Shown here one piece after another: positions 11,022 through 22,588 of a stretch of DNA of 64,000 nucleotides. The stretch is from contig JAVHZZ010000003.1 in the NCBI GenBank assembly GCA_036250195.1, positions 345,962,875 through 346,026,874 on the forward strand. Direction: 5' to 3'. A model generated the notes under the pieces. It saw nothing but the letters and a program-made list of their open reading frames with translations. It was not told the DNA's origin and made no database searches. Positions within the stretch are counted from its first letter, which is position 1; each line of letters begins with the position of its first letter. Origin of the DNA: Mixophyes australis. Its lineage: Eukaryota; Chordata; Amphibia; Anura; Limnodynastidae. Position numbers and translations under genes: made by a program.

Positions 11022-12821
11022 GGCAACCAATCACATTATTTCATATGACTAGTATTACAGAAAATAAAGGCAACAGACTGCTAATATCATTTAGAGTTAG
11101 TAGTAAGTGCCCCCCCTGCCCGGCCTCCAGCTTCACAGATCGGAGGCGTGAACAAGTGCCACTAAGGTCTGATTTTTTTTCTCTAAATCTTATTATTTTG
11201 AACAGAAAAATAAATCATAGGTCATAACAAACCTATGATGTGTAGTGCAAAAGTCAAATATCAGACGTCATAACAGAAAATACAAGAGGAACATGAAAAT
11301 GTCTACTGGGGTTACTGTTCTGATTGCCGTAACCCTTTTAAAAAGTGGAGCCAAGCTTCGAAAACACATAAACATAAACATTGGTGGTGTTTGGGGAGAC
11401 GTGGGTTTGAAGGAGGCCGGATTTTAAATTAAGGACAGGTTTGCTTTTAACTTCCGCGTATTAGGCTGGCGTGGAAGGTCAGGGGTGCTATGAGTGTATT
11501 ACCCTAAGGCGGCCTCAACCCTTAATCAGACCCTGGATTTGCCGACTGTAAATGAGTCTCTGTGGCATTACATAAGTGTTCTTGTATATAGTTCTGAAAA
11601 TAATATATCTCTGTATGTTGTTTCTGCTCAAGTAATATAGTAATTATACAGATACAAATATACAAGTTACCTTGTAAAACTATTAAGTCGTCCATGTCAC
11701 ATCCTCACTAGACTCATTTTCTGTAGTTATATGGCACCAAAAACATTTCCACTTTGTTTTATTTTCCATGTGGAACCAGAGATTATTGGTAAATAATTTA
11801 TGAGCATGAAGAATTCATACAAGATAAAGATGTCATGTGTTGGTTTGTTCAAGTTTCTCTACATCACATCTAGACATCACTGCTGTTAGACACGGCGTTG
11901 TTTTTTCACATGCCACGTAATATACTCAGTGGAGGTGCACAAATAGACAAGCATAGGTTTCTGCAATAGGTTAGTAGACTTTATAAGGAAAGTAAAAAAT
12001 AATTAAAAATATCTTTCAACCAAAGTGATCTTAAATCCCCCTTGATTTCTGTATACAGGGCTAGTGGCTGCCCCTTGCTGACCTGCTGTAGAAGTCACCT
12101 TCTTGCATGTTAAACCTGTTTGAGTATCTGCAATTACGACATTCTTTACAATCTCTACCTATGACTCATAATCATCACCCTCTCATCCCCTTTGAACACA
12201 CCTGCAGACTCGCCCTACATGTAGCGGAATGATGTCTGAATGTATGGCACTCTGTTTGAAGCTGCCCCACCTAGGGAGAATCACCATGAAGTGGAGTGGA
12301 AGTGGGACCATGCCCGCCCCCCCCCCCCCTCCCCCCACAAGATGAGGATGGGAGGACATGAGACAGTGAATCACTATAATCTCCATCTCTACAAAAGATT
12401 TAGGAAACCTCTTGCAAATTACACTAAGGATGGTACAATACACCAGTGAGACCTAGTAGAACATTTCCTTCTGCCTGACCTGATTGTTGGAGGGAGTGTG
12501 GCCACAGCGGCTCTTTGATTCACATCACTACTGGGACTAAATCCACGCACTCTTCAATAGTTTATTTAAGGCACAGCTAGCAATGGGTGTTATCCTCCCA
12601 TTGGGACCAATGGGTCCTCCCCCGGACCTTAATAAATTCTGTAAGAAATTTGCATAGCATATCTTAGCTGCGGCTAAGAGCTTGTTAGCTAAAAAAAATT
12701 GGAAGGACGCGCTCCCCAATCCTTTTCTGCACTCTGAAAATAAATCTGGTACATAACAGTGATGGAAAAAAAATAACGTCTTATCTCCACAATATGGTCA
12801 TGTATTGCTCCTCACCAAACA
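11022..12821. other. No gene recognised
   Basis: Mixed AT-rich DNA with poly-C runs at about 11107 and 12319. No conserved coding frame, RNA gene or clear mobile element is seen. Short open frames of 60-90 codons here have no recognisable features. Confidence 0.5.
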
Positions 12822-13078
12822 CCATCATCATTTATTAATTATATAGCACCACTTATTCCGCAACCCTGTAAAGGGTACAGTCTAAATTCCCTAACACACA
12901 CACAAACTAGGGTAAATTTGATAGCAGCCAATTAATCTACCAGTATGTTTTTGGATTGTGGGAGGAAACCCATACAAACATACAAACTCCACACAGACAC
13001 CATGTGGTCGGGAATAAAACTCATGACTGTGAGTGCTGTGAGGCAGAAGTGCTAACCACTAAGCCACTGTGCTGCCCA
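12822..13078 (-). mobile_element. V-SINE, minus orientation
   Basis: The reverse complement carries the V-SINE order: head GGCAGCACAGTGGCTTAGTG, the tRNA-like B region, the V domain (GGTTTCCTCCCACAATCC) and a tail ending in (GAT)n. Some of the central segment is shortened relative to the copy at 40568. Confidence 0.85.
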
Positions 13079-13255
13079 CAATCCAACCAATGTGATGGAC
13101 TTTGCACTGCCCCTAGTGGCCTACTGAAGGTAGCAATTTTGAGTGCTGAAACAACATAAAGATATTACCAGCCCACCTGCACACCATTAACCCTAATTCT
13201 CAAACAAAGACCTCAAGGATAAGAGAGGATGTCACATTTATTAAAGAACATATTG

Positions 13256-13827
13256 TCAGGAGCCGTCTCTGCACTGACACTAGGTGCAGGAGACGGGCGC
13301 CTGCACTATCCCGACAGCCACGACCCATTGCCAAAGCTCCCTTGTTTCCTTGCACGCTGTGTGTGCGCATGCCCAGCTGACTCGCGTCCCACTACTAGGC
13401 AAAGGGATGCTCTCCCCGCTCACCTGACACGCTGACAGCCGAATCTCCTTCACCAAATCAGGGTGCACCTTACTCTTTATATAGCATCCTCTGGCACCGC
13501 TAGGGTGCCGGAGTATTGGATTACCTACTACTCCAGTGTCTCCTGTTACTTCTGATCCAGTATTCTTCGGTTCTGACTCGGCTTGCTCCCTACTATTCTC
13601 CTGTGTTACGATTTGGTACCTTTTGCTTGGCTGGTTTGATTATTTGGCTTGACCTGACTACTCTCTGGATCATCCCTGTGTACCGCTCTGCTCGTTTGGC
13701 TTTGACCTGGACTATGCCTGTCTACTACAGTCGCTACACCAGTGACTGTCTTGGAGAACCACGACCTGCGTACCCTCTGCTAAGCCCAAACTCCCTTTCT
13801 GGGATCCCTGGTGACTACCAGGGGTAG
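13256..13827 (+). mobile_element. GC-rich repeat upstream of the L2 LINE
   Basis: It starts TGTCAGGAGCCGTCTCTGC, is CpG-rich, then turns into TG/CT-rich text with GACCTGACTACTCTCTGGAT. The organisation (GC-rich head, then degenerate gcttgacctggact phrases) recalls the reverse complement of the solo-LTR-like element at 47021-47710. It ends where the L2 open frame begins, so it may be the L2 5' region or an older insertion cut by it. I could not decide which. Confidence 0.4.
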
Positions 13828-16698
13828 GTTAGACTCTGCGCCCTTCTTGCTAACCTCATCCCCATCCTCCCCCTCTCCTCTCCCCCCTTCTCTTGTGCCC
13901 TCTGGAATGCTAGATCAGTCCGAAACAAACTGACTGCTATCCACGACCTCTTTTTATCCAACTCCCTTAACCTTCTTGCCATTACTGAAACATGGCTCTC
14001 CGATTCTGACACCGCCTCCCCCGCTGCCCTCTCCTATGGTGGCCTCTCCTTCACCCACTCTGCCAGACCTGGTGCCTGCCCAGGTGGGGGAGTGGGCTTC
14101 CTCCTTTCCTCCACCTGTACTTTTCGTGTCATTCCCCCTGAACCTTCCCTCTCCTTCTCCTCCTTCGAAGCCCACTCCATCCGCCTCTTCTACCCCATCC
14201 ATCTCCGTGTTACTGTCATCTACCGCCCCCCTGGCCCCACCTCCCTCTTCCTTGACAACTTTGCTGCCTGGCTTCCTCACCACCTCTCCTCCGACCTCCC
14301 CTCCATCATCCTTGGCGACTTTAACTTCCCCACGGACAATCCCACCGACCCTGCTTCCAGCAAACTGCTCACCCTTTCTTCCTCCCTTGGTCTCACCCAA
14401 TGGACCTCCTCCTCTACCCACTGCCTTGGCCACTCCCTTAATCTTGTCTTCTCCTACCTCTGTAGTCTATTTGACTTCTCCATCTCTCCCTATCCTCTAT
14501 CCGATCACCATCTCCTCTCCTTCTCTCTCTCTTCCCCTGCTCCCCTCCCCCTGCCCAAACCTACTCTGTCCATTCGCAACCTCGACGCTCTCAACTCGGC
14601 CTCTCTGTCCTCCTCTCTTGATACCCTCCTTTCTCCCCTTTCCTCCCTGACCTGCCCCAACCAGGCGGTCTCCCTCTACAATCTCACCCTCACCTCTGCT
14701 CTGGATGCTATTGCCCCTGCTCACTCCGTCCACCCTCGCTGTTCCAAACCCCAATCCTGGCACTCCAAATTTACCCGCTTCCTCCAAAAATGCTCCCGTA
14801 CCGCTGAACGCCACTGGAGAAAATCCCGCTCCCTGGATGACTTCCTCCACTTTAAATTCATCCTCTCATCCTACAGCTCTGCCCTCTCACTCGTTAAACA
14901 ATCTTTCTTTAAATCCCTCATCTCTTCCCAATCCTCTAACCCTCGCCGCCTCTTCGCCACCTTCAGCAACCTTCTGGCCCCACCCCCTCCTCCCACCCCC
15001 TCCACCCTGACTGCCTCCAACTTCGCCTCCTTTTTCTCCTCTAAATTTGAAGCCATCCGACTTAATAGCTCATCCTCCACTCTCTCATCCACCCCCCCAC
15101 TTTTCCGTACTCCCCCCCTAGCCACCTTCCCTTCCACTCCTTCCGCCCCACTACGGGCGAGGAAGTCCGCTCTCTCATTTCATCCTCCCCCCCATCTACC
15201 TGTCCCCTGGATCCAATCCCCTCCCACCTTCTTCGCTCCCTTTCCCCCACCACCTGCTCTCACCTCGCTCACCTCTTTAATCTTTCCCTCTCCACCGGCA
15301 TCTTCCCCTCCTCCTTCAAACATGCTCTCGTATTCCCCATCCTCAAGAAACCTAATATTGACCCGACTTCTCCCTCTAACTATCGCCCCATATCACTTCT
15401 ACCCTTTGCCTCCAAAATTCTCGTCTGCAGCCGTCTCTCCTCCTACCTTTCCGAACACTCTCTCCTTGATCCTCTCCAGTCTGGCTTCCGCCCCCTTCAC
15501 TCCACTGAAACGGCCCTAGCTAAAGTCACCAACGATCTCCTCTCTGCTAAAGCCAGGGGCCACTTCTCCCTTCTCATCCTCCTTGATCTCTCTGCAGCCT
15601 TTGACACCGTCGACCACCCCCTCCTCCTCCACACCCTCCAGTCCTTTGGCCTCTCCGGCCCAGTCTTGTCCTGGTTCACCTCTTACCTTGCTGACCGATC
15701 CTTCTCTGTCACCACGTCTGGATCTCTCTCCCCCCCCGTCCACCCTTACAGTCGGAGTCCCCCAGGGCTCTGTCCTGGGACCCTTACTCTTCTCTCTCTA
15801 CACCTCTTCCCTGGGTGAACTCATCAGCTCCTACGGCCTCAACTACCACCTCTACGCTGACGACACTCAACTTTACCTCTCCTCTCCTGATCTCTCTCCC
15901 TCCCTCCTCTCTAGGGTGTCCGCCTGCCTCTCTGCCATCTCCTTCTGGATGTCCTCTCGATTCTTCAAACTTAACCTTGCCAAAACTGAACTCATAGTCT
16001 TTCCTCCCTCTCCCACCTCGCCCCCTTCTGATCTCTCTATCACTGTCGACAACACCTCTATCTCCCCTGTCCCCCAACTTCGCTGCCTCAGTGTCATCCT
16101 CGACTCCTCTCTCTCCTTTGGCCCCCACATTCTCTCTCGCTAAATCCTGCCGCTTCCAGCTGCGTAACATCGCTCGCATCCGGCCCTTCCTCTCCCAAGA
16201 TGCCACCAAATGTCTTATTCACTCTCTAATCATTTCCCGCTTGGACTACTGCAACGTCCTCCTTACTGGCCTCCCCCACTCTCATCTCGCTCCCCTTCGA
16301 TATGTACTCAACGCAGCCACTAGCTCATCTTCCTTTCTCGCCGCTCCTCATCTGTCTCCCCCCTCTACCTATCCCTTCATTGGCTCCCCTTCCCCTACAG
16401 AATCCTCTTCAAGCTCCTCACTCTTACATACAAGGCCCTCGCCAACTCCACTGCACCCTACATCTCCACCCTCCTCTCTATTCATGCTCCATCCCGCCCT
16501 CTCCGATCTGCCAATGACCGTCGCCTCTCTTCCCCCCTGATCACCTCCTCCCATGCGCGTATCCAAGACTTCGCCCGCGCTGCCCCCCTCCACTGGAACA
16601 AGCTCCCTCCCTCTATCAGTACTTCCCCTAATCTGTCCAGTTTGAAACGGGCTCTAAAAACCCACCTTTTTCTTAAAGCCTTCCAGTCTCCCACTTAA
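13828..16698 (+). pseudogene. L2 ORF2: endonuclease-reverse transcriptase, frameshifted
   Basis: The frame opens after a stop at 13825-13827. The endonuclease shows LWNARSVRNK near the start, LLAITETWLSDSD (about 13970-14008), VIYRPPG (14215-14235) and ILGDFNFP (about 14308-14330). The reverse transcriptase shows NYRPISLLP (about 15379-15405), [10 protein letters not shown] (15591-15620), [12 protein letters not shown] (15754-15789) and YADD (15853-15864), which contains the catalytic aspartates. Reading frame changes at least four times: between about 15060 and 15155 (C-rich run), at the C run near 15730-15737, at about 16125-16140 and at about 16310-16320. The last block (LHWLP, ARIQDFARAAP, LKTHLFLKAF) ends at TAA 16696-16698. 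The stops and shifts mean no functional enzyme. Host selection is not implied. Confidence 0.9.
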
Positions 16699-17154
16699 TT
16701 TCCTACCTTTTCTTCTACCTCTTCCCCTTCATTCCCCTTCCCTTATCCTTATCTCTCCCTCTCTCCCCTGTGTCTCTCTGTCTGTCTACCCCACCCCTTA
16801 GATTGTACGCTCCTCTGAGCAGGGTCATCTCTCCTCCTGTCCTCACCACTCTTAACTCGGCTCTCCAGCTACCTAGCCCTCCTCCTCGAGGACCCTCTTC
16901 TCCCCTCTCGCTCCTTCCTCTCCCCTCTGGTGGTTTCCCTGTCCCCCTTGCCCTCCCTCTCGGGCTCAGCCGTATGCAGGACCTTCCCCTCTCCCCTCCC
17001 CCGCCCCTCTAGCTGTGCTTTGAGCTCACTGAGTTACTGTGCTTATTGTTTACTGTACTGTGCTGTCTCACCTTGTATTGTAACTTTGTCTGTCCCTGTA
17101 CGGCGCTACGGACACCTAGTGGCGCCTTATAAATATAAAGTAATAATAATAATA
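13828..17154 (+). mobile_element. L2-clade LINE, nearly complete
   Basis: The element carries an apurinic-like endonuclease, a reverse transcriptase and a C-terminal domain on the + strand. A 3' UTR follows with AGATTGTACGCTCCTCTGAGC, and the 3' end reads GGCGCTACGGACACCTAGTG and GCGCCTTATAAATA, closing with (TAA)n repeats. L2/CR1-type LINEs copy themselves by target-primed reverse transcription using the 3' end. The coding strand is extremely pyrimidine-rich, which produces long purine-rich antisense frames that are not genes. Frameshifts show that it is dead. No target duplication was identified. Confidence 0.9.
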
Positions 17155-17224
17155 TACATCACAGCACTGTTGACATCCAGGAAGGTGGCCCACTATTTTG
17201 CATACTGTTTAATTTGGATACATA

Positions 17225-18214
17225 GGGCCTGATTCATTAACAAAACGCAAAAAGAACGTAATGTGCGTTGTTTTAAAAAACACACATACATCGAGCATAC
17301 GCATGTCTGCATTCAACAAGGAGCGGATATAGGATGTAGGTCCACTTGGCTCTAACGCAAAATACACTGAAGGATATTTCCAATACATATGTGGAATTTA
17401 AAGTCACAGAAAAAAGTCACATAAATGCACAGAAAAAAACTGATTCAATTAATGTCAGCTGTTAATAATTAGTCATTAGTGACAAAACAATAAAAAATAT
17501 TTATATAGCGCCACTAATTCCACAGCGCTGTACAGAGAACTCACTCACATCAGTCCCTGCCCCATTGTAGCTTACAGTCTAAATTCCCTAATATACACAC
17601 ACACTCACACACACAGACAGAAAGAGACTAGGGTCAATTAACCTACCAGTATTTTTGGGGTGAGGGAGGACACCAGAGTACCCTGAGGGAACCCATGCAA
17701 ACACGGGGAGAACATACAAACTCTACCCATAAGGCCATGTTTGGGAATTAAACTCATGAGCCCAGTGCTGAGAGACAGAAGTGCTAACCACTAAGCCACC
17801 ATACTGCCCCTATTTATTAGGATGTTATGAATGTCAACTGTACATAAAATACATTTTTACAGTTGCTCCTGATAGCAAACACATGTCAATACACTGCCGT
17901 TGGCCGTTAGGCTAGCCCTGTATCTAGTGCAGGTGATACAACTGAAAATCACGTACCTTAGAGATGCCCAAAGCTTCAATCAGGCGTTGCTGCGTGCGCT
18001 TGATCTCGACACGCCCTTACTGTACATTGATTACATGCATAAGCCCAGTCCTCTCCCCATTCTGCCCATGAAATCATAGGCTGTAGTAAGGGTCCTTTGT
18101 GCTTGACAATGAAATGGACATTGCTGTGTTCTCTGAAGTATGGTTCACTTCTGGGCATGCGCAGTGCGATTTTACATCCCTATCGGCATTTAAGTGCCTT
18201 AGTGAATTAGGCCC
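17225..18214. mobile_element. GGGCCTGATTCATTAA DNA element with nested SINE
   Basis: The ends GGGCCTGATTCATTAA and TTAGTGAATTAGGCCC form inverted repeats. The interior is homologous to the copy at 33220-33909 (shared TTAGGATGTTATGAATGTC and CTGTACATAAA segments), which lacks the SINE. It therefore provides an empty-site comparison. No transposase is present. The short target duplication (possibly ATA) is uncertain, so the superfamily is not assigned. Confidence 0.75.
17491..17809 (-). mobile_element. V-SINE nested in DNA element
   Basis: A minus-strand V-SINE with tail ATATTTATATAGCGCCACTA at the left and head at the right (CTAACCACTAAGCCACCATA). It interrupts the DNA element at 17225-18214. 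The related element at 33220-33909 is uninterrupted at the corresponding point (about 33445-33490). Confidence 0.9.
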
Positions 18215-19199
18215 ATAATGCATGTGTGAAAATCAAGCGATTAGTGTCTAACTCATATAAAGTCATTACAACATATCTGGGCATCCTAAGAAGAGACTGT
18301 CTATAAAAGACTATGCTGTAATCTATAAGTAAAAGTTATTGGAGAGGCTTCTCCGGTAGTGCTGTATTTCGACAGTTTTATGTTATTTTGTGCTGTCAGT
18401 AAGAATATTATGGATTATCTAAACCCTGATCACTACCAATTATGAAGCTAAGGAGGAAGTATGTGCAATGTGCACAAAGCTCTTTTCAGTATGGCTATAA
18501 ATAACTTAAAAGTTATTGTTCCATCTGAAACCTCATTGCTTCAACAATTCCAGAGAAAATTAAAGATATAAAGGAATATTTATAAAAATATAGAACCGTT
18601 GTGTCAATGGCTATAATTAATTCCAATATTGCAACATGGGAAATTTGTTCATCTCTGTCGAAAAATCTATTTCCATAATGATGTGAGTTTCTTGATTGTT
18701 GGCCTGCTGACATGATAACAGACTGACCACTAAGCTGAGTTGAGAACTCTCCGGGTATACCCAGGAAACTCTCAGGTTAGGGTGAGAATCCTGGTAGACA
18801 ATCCTCCTGCAAGAGCCCTTACCTGCTTGCAAGGTGAGGGGGGCATATCCACATTAGATAACATGGAGGGGGCAGAAGTGTAACGGTACAATTAGCATCA
18901 TCATAACAAAAATGACATGCCAGTCTTTGCCTACGCACCTTCCAGAAGCAATGTATGAAAATGTATAAGTACGATATTAACCCAGGAATGTGAGAACCTT
19001 AGTATTAGTATTAGATCCACTGCTGTCTACAAAATAATTACCTTGACCTGGATATCTTTTTTTATGTGCTTGAGACAACTGCCATGTATAGTCCTTTTCC
19101 GATGGGAACTCACGGTCAAGCCTGCTTGTAGCCTCTGACCTAGTGCTTCTTTTATGATCACATTTATCCTTCTCCTTGGTCAGCAAGTTATAGTGGCAG
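18215..19199. other. No gene recognised
   Basis: AT-rich sequence with no coding exon or repeat I can name. Open frames at 18513-18832 (minus) are short and without motifs. Confidence 0.5.
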
Positions 19200-20700
19200 G
19201 AGGGTTCATGTGTAGGACATTCAAGGGAGGAGTAATGGGTATAGAGGGAGATTCAGGAGGTAGAGGTAGAAGGTGAATAGATACTCACTGATACTGGGAA
19301 TGTAAGACATTATAGTGAATTGAGATAAGCCAGAGTAAAACCAGCAAAATCAGAACAGTACAAGTTAAAGAAAATATGAACTTACATCATACTTGCCAAC
19401 TCTCCCTGAATGTCAGGGAGACTCCTAAAATAGGGGTGATCTCCCTCACTCCCTGAGGAGTCTGGCATTCTCCATGATACTGAGCCAGTGCAAGACGTGA
19501 TTGGCTTCACCGTCTGTGGCATGATGACACAGTTCAGAAATTGTGTCCTATGCCTATGGAGTTGGCCATTTTCATGGAGACCAAGATTTAATCAAAGACT
19601 GACAGGTAAGACAACATGACTTCAGTAATGGAGACAGAAATGTACAAGACACTTCAGTCTCTAGAGATTCATTAGTTTCTTCTCTCCCTAACATTCCGAG
19701 AGACTCCCGCATTTCTGGGAGACCTCCCTGGCTCCCGGGAGAGCTGGGCAACATCCCGGTTCTCGTCCCCACAACAGATAAGTGGCGGGGGGGCTTAATT
19801 ATGCAAATATTGCATCATCTTAGCCCCACCCCTGCTGTAATTGGCCAAAATTGTAAAAATCATTTAGGGGCGGGGCCAAAATGATGTGATTAGTCAAGCC
19901 CCGCTCCCGCACGCCCACCTCCCCCTGGGATCTCCCTGAAGCCAGCGAGGAAAAGTTGGCAAGTATGACTTACATACCAAGTGGCCATATGACAGCAAAT
20001 GAAGCTCATAACAAAAGCCAGAATTCAGAGCAAGAGAAGCAGGACCAAAGGTAAATAAACAGAGGGACTCATACTGAAGGCATTAAAAACAGACAACATA
20101 CAAGGAAACCAGGTGTAGAACAGAAACAAACTATCATACCAGGGACTCAGGCAGCTGTGCCTATAGGGGCCTTGTAGCACTCTGTCGCACCATAGGTATT
20201 AGAGGTCCCTGGAACTCCACTAGGGTCACAACACTGCCAGAACAGATCCAAGAAACTAAAGCAGACTAAAGATAACTCAGCCAGACACAGTTATAAAATA
20301 GCACGGATAGACACTATGCACAAAGCAGGATAGCAGAGAAGAAAGATGCTACAGACTAAAGCAGGACAAGAAACAGCAACTAGACAGAAGATAAAGTCAG
20401 TAAAGGAACAAGAGGCCACAACAAGAATGCAGTAGCACAAACAGGGGACTGATGAGACAAGTGATTGGCCTAGGCTTACAGTGACTCTGCAATGTTATGT
20501 TTGTTAGATAGGGCCCGATATAGGGCAGGAGCCTGCTTGAGGGAATTAGTGAATGAGCTTCACCTGAGCACTGAGTTCATAACAGCAGACAGGACAGATA
20601 TAACAGAGAAGAGAGCAAACTACAGGATAAGCTTAAATAGCACAGATGCTAAGCAGCAGAAAACAGAGTATAAGGGTCAGGACTTCATATAGCAGCAAGT
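19200..20700 (-). mobile_element. Purine-rich dispersed repeat, interrupted
   Basis: A-G-rich text with CAGA, AAGCAGG and CAGGACAAG phrases runs on both sides of the hAT MITE at 19388-19967. It resembles in style the segments at 47021-47710 and 59152-59470, where the pyrimidine-rich strand is minus. It may be an LTR-type repeat. Precise ends, target duplication and coding domains were not identified. Confidence 0.35.
19388..19967 (+). mobile_element. CATACTTGCCAAC-family hAT element, copy 1
   Basis: A 580-bp element with ends CATACTTGCCAACTCTCCC and AAAAGTTGGCAAGTATG. It is flanked by the perfect 8-bp duplication ACTTACAT (19380-19387 and 19968-19975), which indicates the hAT superfamily. 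The interior holds CCCGGGAG-rich segments and a middle part shared with the copy at 24952 (GACAACATGACTTCAGTAATGG). It encodes no recognisable transposase. Confidence 0.95.
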
Positions 20701-21383
20701 AGTGACACGAATCTACTGTTGCTTTAGTTTCTTCTCTCCTTCCTACGTCTGTAGTAGAGGGGTTTATTTATCACAATATACAGTATATGAGATCAGAAAA
20801 AGGAGCACTTTGGAAATTAAGAGTTACAGTGATATTTGGCTTCAATAGATGGACTGTCCCTCCAAAAAAATGGATATTTGAGAGGCATGTGTTAGTGGCA
20901 CTGTCCCTTTAAATTAGGATAGCACTGTAGACTGTTAATGCTCCTTGTTTTACTTGGTTACCATAGCAACCACTGCCTTGAGGGAACGCGGCTCCGGCAA
21001 TGAGATACTTCATGTATTTTTATTTTAATTACTTTATACACAGTAGGACAGTAACGGAAATGAAATGATGCACACAAGCAGCAAGAGGAAATTGATCTAT
21101 GCTAACCTCCATGCTTATGGATTTACTGAAGCACTAAAATTAGCTCTATTTTATTATCTTTATTTTCTTTCCACATAGTCTAATTTCAACACTGATAATA
21201 AAGTAGGTGATTTAAACTGATATGGCTGCCGAATAACATACCATACATGTACATAGAAGTTTTTTTATATTGCTGTCCCGATTTTGGGTGAATTGCAGCG
21301 GTGGGAGGCAGTGCATATTTTTACTGAATTTTGTACAATCATTAAAATATACAAATGTGACAAATTAAATGTATGGAACCAAT

Positions 21384-21559
21384 GGTGTAGATTTACTATA
21401 GCTTCTAAAAGGAAAAATCCAAGTGTTCCCATAGCAACAAATCAGATTCTAGCTATCATTTATCTAGTCCATACTAGAAAATGATAGCTTCAATCTGATT
21501 GGTTGCTATAGGCAACACCTCCACTTTTTTTTTTTTTTACAAGGTTTGATAAATCTACC
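21384..21559. mobile_element. TATTTACTAAAC foldback MITE, diverged copy
   Basis: An inverted-repeat structure whose two arms contain CAGATTCTAGCTATCATTTA and the reverse-complementary TCTGATTGGTTGCTATAGGC. The family consensus is clearer at 51099-51274. The ends GGTGTAGATTTACTA and GATAAATCTACC are diverged, and a T-run has expanded at about 21526-21538. Confidence 0.8.
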
Positions 21560-22475
21560 TCATATAGTATATACCTGACACACTACTAAAATAAAGCACT
21601 ATCACTGCCACCAATTCTGTACTTGTCAGCCTAGGAAATAAAGTTAAATAGAGTTTGTATTGTAGAACTATAAATCAAGCTCTTGCCCTAATGGTTTTTA
21701 CCTTGACACATATGTGTTTGTTGACTATTACTAACAATACAGAAAGCACAGCCACAATCTGGAAGGTATTGTCTAGGGGGTACAAATGGAACGTAATCTC
21801 TCACAGGATTGTCTTGCATTAGCGTTTAGGGACACTTCAGTATATTTTTACATTTCAAGTGCAGGAAAGCTAAAATGGAAACACTACTGTATTTATACAA
21901 CTGAAATATAAACTGTGACAGCCACCATTATGGCGGAGTACGTCAGGTGATTACATAAAGATGACAATATAAGTAGGCACGGGTACGTGACCCAGGGCAT
22001 TCTGGGAGATTTACATAGCATCTATCCATCCAGGTAGGTGTACAAAGACTATTGTCACTGCAAAAAAGAGGTAGTTACAAAGGTTAATCTCAGAAAGGGT
22101 TGGGGTGTGATTAACACAAGTAACATCTACTGTATTCATTATTTATTGTAATCATATTGTCAAAATCTCTTGTTCATGGGTGTCTAATATATCTATCTAA
22201 ATTCTGTCCTCCTCATTTTTTAGAAAACCCAAGATAAGCAGTTGTTTTATTGCATTATAATTATCACAGATCATTATTATCACTGTATTCAGATTTGTCA
22301 CTATGGGGGAAAGTTTGTCTCATGGAAGGTCTGTGCCTTCATGAAGAGCCAATTGATTGATTCAACCCACAATCGTAAATGGAGCTGGTTCGGTAGCGGA
22401 GAATATTGTACCTGATGGAGGGGTCCCTGAAGGGTCTGGATCAGTTACTAAACAAATATAAATAGCCATCTATCT
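21560..22475. other. No gene recognised
   Basis: AT-rich DNA without a feature I can support. Confidence 0.45.
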
Positions 22476-22588
22476 GATTAATTTAGACTGTAAGCACCAA
22501 TGGGGCAGGGACTGATGTGAGTGAGTTCTCTGTTCAGCGCTGCGGAATTAGTAGCGCTATATAAATAAATGATGATGATGATGATGAT
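22476..22588 (+). mobile_element. V-SINE 3' fragment
   Basis: Only the 3' segment is present: TTTAGACTGTAAGCACCAAT, then GCGCTGCGGAATTAGTAGCG, CTATATAAATAAATG and a (GAT)n tail. The 5' truncation is the usual outcome of incomplete reverse transcription. Confidence 0.9.

Noticed and set aside
13954..16593. Antisense purine-rich frames opposite the L2 element
   Set aside because: They are shadows of the pyrimidine-rich L2 coding strand, with Gly/Glu/Arg-rich low-complexity products.
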